64,000 nt of DNA from Petunia secreta. Lineage: Eukaryota > Streptophyta > Magnoliopsida > Solanales > Solanaceae. The position numbers were made by a program, and so were the translations under genes. Shown piece after piece: positions 55,661 through 64,000 of this stretch (position 1 is the stretch's first letter; every line of letters begins with the position of its first letter). The stretch covers positions 12,976,001 to 13,040,000 of the forward strand of contig JARKIP010000064.1 of assembly GCA_029990175.1 (NCBI GenBank), read 5' to 3'. The notes beneath the pieces were generated by a model. The model was given only the letters and a program-made list of their open reading frames with translations, was not told the DNA's origin and searched no databases.

Positions 55661-56550
55661 GACAGGCTACCCTGTCCAATCCACTCGAACTGGCAACATT
55701 TTTCATCTTGTTCGCTACTCGAAAGGTACTTTTCCACGAATCTAGAAGAAAAATCGAACCAAGTTGGCTAATAAAGAGCGGTCCACCAATTCAACGCTGG
55801 ACCCCTGAAACTGGAAAACAGAATAATCGAAACCATACCGCTCGATATAACAAGAGCCTGAAGGATATGCTGACATCATTTTATTTTAAAAAGAATCACG
55901 AGGTTTATCTGATGCATTGCTTAAGAATATCGGAAGATTCAACCGCGTAAAATAATGCAACCTCTTCGGACACTCGGACCGAACTGATACCTCGGCTAGC
56001 TAACCAGCCAGAACAATTAGAGGTACAACACATACTACTTCCGGAATATAATTTACTGCAGCAATATTAAGAACCAGAAAGGAGCTCCCTGAGATCGAAC
56101 GTCTGCACATGCGGCAACCTGATAGGCTGCCCAACGAATAATAGGTTCTTACGGTATCTGCCTCGCCAAGATTCTCGTAAAGCATCGTAGAGAGCCAAGG
56201 GAACTACAAGGCCCTGCTCCCTTGCCCATCGCGAGCTCGTACAGCTGGGACCTCCGTAACTAGATCGTCAGCATGATCAAAACTCTCGGGGCTTCGTCAG
56301 TGCTAACCCCAGGCTAGACTGCTTCGTCCTGAACTCCTTCCGTTTGTTGATTTGTCGTACGAGGGTTTACAATTACCACGAACGAATTAACGAAAATACT
56401 TTTGCATCCTAGACCGACGCACGATCAGAAATGAAGGAAGTGAAACTTCCTAAATGCCATCATAGTCCCTCGTAGATAAGTACGGACGTCTACGTACCCA
56501 TCAGCGAGACTCTACTAGACACTGTCTTAGTCTGGATAGACTCTAAACCG

Positions 56551-56563
56551 GGCTCTGATACCA
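56551..56563 (-). other. PBS of the nested gypsy element (tRNA-iMet type)
   Basis: Minus strand TGGTATCAGAGCC, two bases after LTR end TGTGTCA. This word is the standard initiator-Met PBS of plant gypsy and copia elements. Confidence 0.88.
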
Positions 56564-56565
56564 AC

Positions 56566-58980
56566 TGACACAACCCAGAATCCGACTAGGCCGTGCGGGC
56601 ACCCGACATCCTCCCCTAGACCCGTCGGGCGAACCCTTACCAATTAAATTAGGAAAATAAATAATATTCAATTCATAAATAAGAACAAGACTAAAAAAAC
56701 ACTAACATACTGATACCTCTAAGCTGTACAGAAGAAATTACAGCTGACTACCCAATATACTAGGTTTAGGACTATCCAGACCAGATATCTAAGAGTACAA
56801 AATAAGACAGATACCTCCTGAAGGGAGCAAAATGCAACTGAAATAATGAACAATAAACTGGTGGCCATCCGAAATAAAAGCCGGCTCACCCTGACAGCTG
56901 AAGTCGTCCTCGCTCCTTTACAACGTGGCAAACTAAATCCTGGAGCGAACCTGCCGAAACGAAATAGATAGACAAGAAACAAACAACAAAAATGGGTGAG
57001 TCAAAAGGACTCAATAAGTGGGGCAGACTAGCCACCTCAAAGAAAAGGATAGCTAGCCAGGGAGAAAAGAAATAGATAGACCAAATTCCTCTTATTTAAA
57101 TTATAAAAAGGCAGAGCCAGATAATAATCGGAAACACGTAAGAAACTATAAACTCTACCAAAGATGTCAGCCAGAAACATATCAACAAATAAGCAATGAA
57201 CATATAAGCAGAACAGCAGTCATGTACCGCAAGTCTACACAATGGTATGAATTGAGTCGAAATGAAATGAAATGAAATGAAATATGATGTAAAGGGTCAC
57301 ATGTGCCCGTAATCCCATCCCGAAGCGGAATACTCCTGCATTCGAGGGGAATCCAATCTGATAACCAACTGGAGCGGAATACTCCTGCTCCTGGGGCGGA
57401 ATACTCCTGCACCCGATATAATGTAAAGCTGAGGCGGAATACTCCTGCACTCAATATCTGACATAAGAGCGGAATACTCCTGCTCCTAGGGCGGAATCCT
57501 CCTACCCTCAATATAATACAATGGAGCGGAATCCTCCTGCTCCTGGGGCGGAATACTCCTGCACCCAATATGATATGCAGTGTAATGCATATAAATGACA
57601 TATAATGCATATGAATGAGATGTGATGTAATAATAACCTTTCACCGGAGCAGGACTCTCGTCGACAGCCGGGAAGTATATGTCAACTCACAGCCAGGGTA
57701 CAATGCTCAAATCCTCAATGCAATACCAACAATAGGACATAATAGATAATATACAATGTAAATCCAAAGCTAAGGCATAATGAGTACGCCTATCGGCAGC
57801 TACACACGTAAGGAATACGTGGTAGAAAATCCACGTGGCCAGATGCCTCCAAAGAAATGGATATAAACACTTACCTCTTCCAAAAGTAAGTATGACTAAT
57901 CGAAAACCGCTTTATTCTTTGGTTTTCTTGCCAAACGATCCCACTCTATTCAATAAGCAGAAAAATATATCAATTTAGGCTAAAGGCTTCATTCCTCACA
58001 TCTTAGGGCAATCCGGTTAGGAACCTGATACCCTATTTGTATACGCAATACACAGGCCAGGCCTATGTACAGGGTTCAAAGCCACATAACCAAACCCTAA
58101 ATAAATTACATTTATATGTTGCCCATAACTCACTGAGTACGAATATATAATCAATACCATTATCGGGGTCCAATTGACCCTTTAAACCATTAGTTGAACT
58201 TATTAAAACGATGTCTAATATCCCAATTTTTACAGTTAAAATATATTCAAACACACGTAATAAACTCAAATAATGCATTAACATCATTACCTGAATGTTT
58301 TGGGATAAAAATTCTATCTTTTTCGGGCTTCTTTTTCCATTTTCTGGCATTTTTTATTTTGTTTTCTAATTGTGCCCCTGTTTCTCGTTTTGCTTCTGCT
58401 TTTTTTTTTTTTTGGACCCACCGGCCATCTTGTTTCTTTTCTTTCTTTTCCCTTTTTGTCCTTTTCTCTTCTTCTTTTTTTTTAATTTTATTTTCTTTAC
58501 GCGACGAAAATTAAAACAGTACCCTGTGATATTCAAAATAATTCTAACTTTTGTATAGCAGTTATACAAAATATATGTAACATACTCACGAAGGCGGATC
58601 TCAAATTGGACTCCCGAAACTCAAGATGTGAATTTAAATAGAAAAAGTCAAATTATTTACCTTTCGGCATTTTAGCGGAAACTAGCCGAACAACATCGAA
58701 ATTCACTTTTGAAAGTTTACAAAAATCACAAATAATCATACAAACCTAACTGCGCTTTCGGATTTCGAATCGGAGCTCATTCGGCCAAACCGAGCTCGAA
58801 AATCTTTTTTTTATATTTATCGCCAATAAAAACTGAAACCTTCTTCCGATGCCTACCAAACGAAGTCTGATTTAGCTCAAATTTTACAGACAGGTGCTAA
58901 TGGATATTACGAATATTTTAAAATTATCGACACGCCAATCGGAGTCCTAACTTCTGAAACGACTGACCGAGGTTGTTTCA
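56566..58980 (-). mobile_element. Right (5') LTR of the nested gypsy element
   Basis: 2415 bp. Aligns with 49700-52435 at high identity apart from a deletion at AATCC|AAAGCTAAGG (near 57766) and fewer minisatellite copies (about 57324-57570). Confidence 0.88.
57324..57570. repeat. GCGGAATACTCCTGC minisatellite in the right LTR
   Basis: Same core as at 50424-50745 with fewer copies; flanking LTR sequence is collinear. Confidence 0.9.
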
Positions 58981-59835
58981 TTCACCTGCATAGACTATAG
59001 ATTGGACAAGTCAACTTGAGATATTATGTCTCGTTAGTCAACTTATTTTATGAAAGCCTTGCATTTTACAATTCGTTCTCGCTTTACTTATTGTCTTGCT
59101 TTACTGTTTCAGAATAATGATCAGCCTAGAGGTTCTCCGGGCGGAGCGCCTTGTTAGTTGATCGAAGGAAGAACTTATCGATGATACCACAACTCGCGTT
59201 TAAAATTTTATGTTATCACTTTATCTATTTCTTTTCCAATTATTACAGTTTATTAGCAGTTACACGCTTACCTTTTGTTGAGATTGTTATAAGATTTTTA
59301 GCAGCACCACAGCAGCGTTTGGAGCATAACATGGAAATTTCATAGCGGTGAACTGGGGCAATCGTTGAGATGAGCGAGACTCGTCAACGAAAACCTGAAG
59401 AATCGCACCCGCATAAGTCGTCAACCCTAGAGGTAAGTCTCTTGTTAACCTTAGAGTCTGAGGTTTGAGATTGAAGACAAGATGGCTCGGTTATCGAGGT
59501 GCAGTGGAAGCTGTGTCCGTGTTAACCCCTCTTTATGAGTGTGTCGTCGACCACATTTTCATAACTTGGGTGATTACAAGCCTCTTTTCCCGCGCTTGAG
59601 TAGTCGTTACTATCTCGTCTTTGATTTTCAAATCGCATCGAACTACATATGGTCTGATGCTCTTTCAGCCCGAGATATGTAGGCAACTCAGAAATCGGAG
59701 CTCGGCCATGTCCATAAGCCTCGCATTTTGATCCTAGGAATTAGAGTCTTGGCTTTACCGTGACAAAATTGGTTTTCACGTCAACTTTCTTTACCCTGAA
59801 AACTCTTTCATCCTTTACGGGTAAAGAGGGGCAGC
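58981..59835 (+). other. Internal region of element 3, right part, with PPT
   Basis: Non-coding. Contains AACTGGGGCA near 59349-59358 and GATATGTAGGCAAC near 59673-59686 (cognates of motifs in element 1). The purine-rich AAAGAGGGGCAG at about 59823-59834 directly precedes the 3' LTR. Confidence 0.75.
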
Positions 59836-61350
59836 TGTTGACACCCAATTTTGTCCCGAAATTTTCAATTAACGTCTAATATGTTTAAAATAAGGTTAAT
59901 TTTTAGAATAAATTAAGTTCATAATTTTAACAAAAAAAGGCCGCAATCGTTCTTCATTTTAAGTCTTAGCTTATTTACGCAATAGGCATTTCCCATTTTC
60001 CTAGCCCAATTCTAAAAACCTCACCCTCACCCCGTATAAAATCTAAAACCCTAGCCACACCCACTATTCATCATCACCTTCCTCACCAAAAAAGCCCTAA
60101 CACACACTATTCATTCATCTTCCTCACAAAAACCCTCCCCTCCTTTACACCTTACAACACACCCATTACACCATACACATACCCATCACACCATCTTTTT
60201 TCTCATTAAAAAACACAAATCAGAAACAGGGGAAGCACCCACACCAACAGATCTGTCTCAACACCTATACATACCCACACACGCATAAAGGGGTTAGGGA
60301 GGCGGGTCAGTGGTAAAACCAGCAACCACCACCGGAGTTTGGCCGGAAAACACCATGGCCGGTCATCCCTTTGCTTCTTGTCTTGATTTCTGTAGTTTGG
60401 AGTGTTAAAGAAGCAGATAGGAGGGTCGCAGCAACGCCGTTGTTGCTCACCGAAGTGACGGCTGGTGTCGTTCCCCTCCCCGATTCTGATTGTGGTGTTG
60501 ATCTCTATATTATCTGTTCCTGCTTTTGGAAGATTTTAATACAGATATCGTCTTGGTTTTCTGTTTGGTCGTTGTTCCGTTCACTGTTGTCGTCGCTTGC
60601 CTTACCGGAGAAGTCGTTTTTCCGGTTACCTGTCTATGCTACAGATCTTCGTTTTACCCATTTTTGATTTATAGATTTGGTTGATCTGTTTGACCCGTTG
60701 GGGGTATTTATGAATTTCCTCTGTGATTTTTCGGATTCTGAATATGGGGTTATTTATTCCTTTACTGAGATTGACTTATATGTTAGTTGCGATTATTCCC
60801 TTGTGAAACTACTATGTCGTTGTTGTTATGATTGGGCACTGTTGACTATATTTTCTTGAGAATTTTGAAGCTCCTGACAGTGATTTGGCTGTTACCACTT
60901 GAAAAGTTTATGGGAATGCCCATTTCTGAGGATTGCTAAAATTGATGTTGAACAGATGCTATACCATTGGTTGACCACGTTTGGTCTATACTGAACGGAT
61001 ACTACACTGCTGCGTTACTAGCCTATGAAAATAAGTATTGAATTTGAGGCGTACGGACTTATTTGAACAAGATACTACATGGCCAACGAAAAAATATATA
61101 TACACGTATTTAGGCCTCGGGATTGATTTGAACATGATACTACGCTTGAACGGTCCCGTCCCCGTGTCCCTAAAGCAAATAGGCGATGATGAATGTATGA
61201 ATTTAATACAAAGCAAGTCGAATAGAGTGGTGGATTTGGTACTTGGCATGGCAACCGGCCCGGGCTCCGTGTTTGCAGTCGTACCAAAATACCGAGCCTC
61301 TACTCGACACGCCATACAAACCTGAGCCTAAATTTTACAAAATAAAACCC

Positions 61351-61407
<57 letters not shown>

Positions 61408-62099
61408 TTTATTATTCTTTTATTTTCATTAGTTATTACACTTTATAATCGTACTAATCCACTCCATTTTGCTTGTTTTGCGAGGTACATTTGATTGAAT
61501 GAATATGTCGCTCCCAGGTTCTGCCTTTTAACTTATTCTCATTATTTATGCAGTTAGACTTAATAGAATTTATACAATTTATTTGCAGAATGATTAGTCA
61601 ATGAACCTTTGATTATATGATTATTTGATTGTTTGCTTTGTTTTTATGTTCATTATCCTTATTTTGGAGTTGTTATTTAAGTATCGCAAATTGGGTCATC
61701 TTAGCAAATGTGTGCAAGTAAAAAATATTTTTGCAAATAAGCTTTTATTCGATTAATTATTCTCATTATTATTACTATTATTATTTATTACCATTTTTAG
61801 ATAATTCTTTCGCAAGAAAAGCGCACTTGTAAATATTTGGAAACCTGTTGGATTAACCGTATTTAACGGAATTTCGAAAGTGCATTAAAAACCTTCTTTC
61901 GAAATTAGCAAAACCTCTTACTTAGAATCTCTGAAAGAAAGACCGTCTTTTTATAAAAACGGAGTTTTGCACGCATTTGTTAATTTGGTTCCCTGTTTTC
62001 CTTAAATTGGGTGGCGACTCCAAAAACTCAAAAAGAGTTAGTCCACTCAGTTGATATTCCAGAATTTATCCTTTTCGGGGTAATTTTTTGGGTTCAACA
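59836..62099 (+). mobile_element. 3' LTR of element 3
   Basis: 2264 bp, TGTTGACACC to GGGTTCAACA, followed by CATCC. TATA box at 60035-60042. Differs from the 5' LTR mainly by substitutions and an expanded ATT microsatellite at about 61352-61406. Confidence 0.95.
61352..61406 (+). repeat. (ATT)n microsatellite in the 3' LTR of element 3
   Basis: About 18 triplets; the matching site in the 5' LTR (about 43812-43840) has only a few interrupted triplets. Confidence 0.95.
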
Positions 62100-62104
62100 C
62101 ATCC

Positions 62105-62313
62105 CATCGCAATCCTCCTTGCTAAACACCATTTCTTTACCCGGTCCACCAGCTTTCACTCTCTTCTCCGCTGTACTTGATGACTTTGCGAATTTCTTCG
62201 CAACAACGAAGTTTATTCATTTATCTTGGACCCTCCAGTAATGACATTTACCACTTTTTTTGGTGATTGTGTTCGAGGTGGTTGTTCATCTCTCCTATTT
62301 TTTGAGTAATTAT
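62105..62313 (-). pseudogene. gag-protease junction of element 4, right of element 3
   Basis: Minus strand: NNYSKNRRDEQPPR, VVNVITGGSK, then AEKRVKAGGPGKEMVF and KEDCDG, matching about 19260-19480 of element 2. Allowing for one CATCC copy, it abuts the protease remnant at 42300. It is cut on the right by the element starting at 62314. Confidence 0.9.
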
Positions 62314-64000
62314 TGTTGACACTCAATTTTGTCCCTCTTTTTCCGAAAGTTGGCTATGCTTAACTTAAAGGTGCAATATTAGCTGTTTGAGCAAAAATTG
62401 CATTAGTAGTCATGCATTTATTCGTGTTATCCCCTACTTATACGTTATATATTAATTGTGACTATACTATGTAATTCCATCACTTTAGGTTACTTGATTA
62501 ATAGTCTAAAATTATGGTCGTTGCTGCATTTATAATAATTTTGTAATTACTTGAGACTATTTATATTTAGATAAGTTCTATTGATGTCAATTACTGTTAT
62601 ATTTGAATTTATACAATATGTATATATATTGTTTGCACCTTTAATTAAATATTTTCTCAATTAAAAAATCCAGTCCAATTCTTTTAATATCGCCCATTTT
62701 TGCTTCATAAATTCAACATGATTATTAAAACACAAATTTCCACAATTACTTTTGAACCTGGCAAGCATCCCAGCTAAATACATTCATTTTTAGTACATTT
62801 GTGAATCTTCCTGCAATACATGTTCCTACAAAGAAAAAGGGATAATCCCAATAAAATCAGTTAATATCTTCCATTCTAATCTCTCCCCTTCCTTATCTTG
62901 AACAGACAATCATCTCCTCAAATCTCTCAATTACATTCCAATCCCAAAATTCACTCCACAATTATCCAACGGCTCTTTCTCTGTCAATTGGCTTATATAG
63001 CAATCCATCCCTCAACACGAAGGGGACAGAAATCGAGGAGATCCATCATCTTCTTCCCCAATACACGATCACCACCACAATGGTGGAGACACCATTATCC
63101 TTCCTGTACATATCATTGCACATACCCACTACACCATACACACACCAATAATCCCAGAAATCATAAACGGATCGAGAACATAAAGGAACAGGGGAATTAA
63201 ATCGGGACTGTGGGGTCTGAGTTTGTACGAATTTATTGACAACAGAAAAAGGGAGGAGGAGTTGCAGCGGCGCCGCTGCTCGTCCAGGCGGGTGTCGCTC
63301 CTCCTCCTCGCCGCTGATATCACCGCCATCATTGGTGCTCTTGTTGGAGAACTTATTTTTCCGGTGTCCCGATTTACACGTTTGTTACTGGTTACCACTA
63401 TTACTCTCGTTTTCTGATTTTGCAGATCTGAAGTTGGGTTTACGCTTACCCGTTTGACCCGTTTGGAGTGTTTATCTTGTTGGTTCTGGGATTGATTATC
63501 GTGTTACTATTGTTCTGGAATTAATTGTCGCTCTTCCTGACTGATTTGTCGGCGTCGACCTTTGGCCGATGGTGCTATGATTCCGTTTCGCTGGTGTTTT
63601 TGCCTGTAGTTGCTTCTCCTAGTCGATGGTTTGGGAATTTGTTTACTGGGTTTTGAAGTTTTGACCGTGAAAAATTGTTTTGTGCAATTTTATCTCTCTG
63701 TTGAACTATTAATTATTTTCTGGGATTGTTTGGACATATGTTCCAGTTGTTTAGACGAGATTACAGCTCGTTGGCATAGCTTTGTTACTAAACAGATACT
63801 ACATGTGTTAATATTGTGGCTTACGGACTGATTTGAAACAGATACTACAGGCCAATGACGTTTGGAGGCCAATACGAGTCCCGACCCGTATTTACCGTCC
63901 CTTATATGTCCCGAAAACCAACAAAAAAGGCGATGACGATAACATTTATATAATGTTGAAAATAAATGGGATAGGCAGCCGGACTCGCACTTGGCATGGC
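62314..64000 (+). mobile_element. 5' LTR of another Ogre-like element (element 5), runs off the right edge
   Basis: Starts TGTTGACACTCAATTTTG, close to the LTR start of element 3 (TGTTGACACCCAATTTTG). Later parts are recognisably related to element 3 LTR (AAATAGGCGATGATG-like GGCGATGACGATAAC near 63930, and CTTGGCATGGC at the end), but diverged. The five bases before it are ATTAT; the other end is not in the window. Confidence 0.85.

Larger units (their letters stand above)
49700..58980 (-). mobile_element. Nested Ty3/gypsy element (Tekay/Del-like gag), minus strand, decayed
   Basis: LTRs 49700-52435 and 56566-58980. Orientation is set by a tRNA-Met-type PBS TGGTATCAGAGCC (minus 56563-56551) next to the right LTR and a polypurine tract (minus AAGTGGAGGAGAA, plus 52448-52436) next to the left LTR. 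The 4.1-kb interior has a gag remnant on the minus strand but no full pol. No matching 5-bp duplication is visible (TGTTA left, TTCAC right). Confidence 0.88.
42301..62099 (+). mobile_element. Large Ogre-like element 3 (19.8 kb with insertions), apparently non-coding
   Basis: LTRs 42301-44518 and 59836-62099, PBS 44522-44538, PPT ahead of the 3' LTR, and identical 5-bp target duplications CATCC (42296-42300 and 62100-62104). The internal DNA, without the two nested elements, is about 4.8 kb and contains no recognisable gag or pol. It therefore looks like a large non-autonomous derivative mobilised by a related Ogre-like element. LTR sequences differ by only a few percent in the parts compared, so insertion was fairly recent. 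Confidence 0.94.

Noticed and set aside
55600..55950. 116-codon plus-strand frame
   Set aside because: Lies opposite the gag remnant of the nested gypsy element, which has recognisable motifs on the other strand.
62898..63457. Open frames near the right end
   Set aside because: Located in the LTR of element 5, in a region equivalent to the LTR leader of element 3; no family match.

Overview
The window is plant nuclear DNA, almost certainly from a member of the Solanaceae. Three things point there. A 3' piece of a TS-type SINE lies at about 31882-31990. The plant Ty3/gypsy families present have Solanaceae-style LTRs and primer binding sites. The single clear host gene is a three-exon 40S ribosomal protein eS21 (RPS21) whose product closely matches plant eS21. 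Species cannot be set from the sequence. Apart from roughly 28.0-37.6 kb, nearly everything is nested retrotransposon.

Layout. (1) 1-16424, minus strand: an Ogre-like (Tat lineage) Ty3/gypsy element. Read right to left it has a 5' LTR (13029-16424), a tRNA-Arg-type PBS, a leader with repeated mini-hairpins, an extra ORF1 (9760-11754), gag-protease, a G-patch-like segment, a 191-bp intron (5422-5612), RT, RNase H, a second RNase H and integrase (ending at 1917), then a 3' untranslated zone with a 77-bp tandem repeat. Its 3' LTR lies beyond the left edge. One in-frame stop interrupts gag-pro. (2) 17048-28005, plus strand: a complete but decayed Tat element with LTRs and a perfect 5-bp target duplication (ACTTC). 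It holds a hAT MITE and, behind integrase, a multi-exon gene on the opposite strand (24251-27070). (3) 28006-37637: the RPS21 locus (30553-32510), a 66-bp minisatellite (about 32890-33840), and a decayed transposon-derived ORF pair (34921-35971). (4) 37638-42300, resuming at 62105-62313: a minus-strand relative of element 2 that has lost RT to integrase but keeps the opposite-strand gene with matching intron positions. (5) 42301-62099: a 19.8-kb plus-strand Ogre-like element with LTRs, PBS, PPT and a perfect 5-bp duplication (CATCC), inserted into the protease region of element 4. It has no recognisable coding capacity and carries a 1.24-kb hAT-like element (47492-48731) and a 9.3-kb minus-strand gypsy element (49700-58980). 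(6) 62314-64000: the start of the 5' LTR of another Ogre-like element, inserted into gag of element 4.

How the parts relate: elements 2 and 4 are the same family, and each carries a spliced opposite-strand gene with its own TATA box just inside the 3' LTR. The gene encodes a charged, coiled-coil protein of unknown function and is the most interesting system here. Element 4 lost its replication genes but kept this gene. The Ogre-like elements share a PBS type and short non-coding motifs (GGATACGTAGGC, AACTGGGGCA). Several independent tandem-repeat arrays lie in the non-coding parts of these elements.
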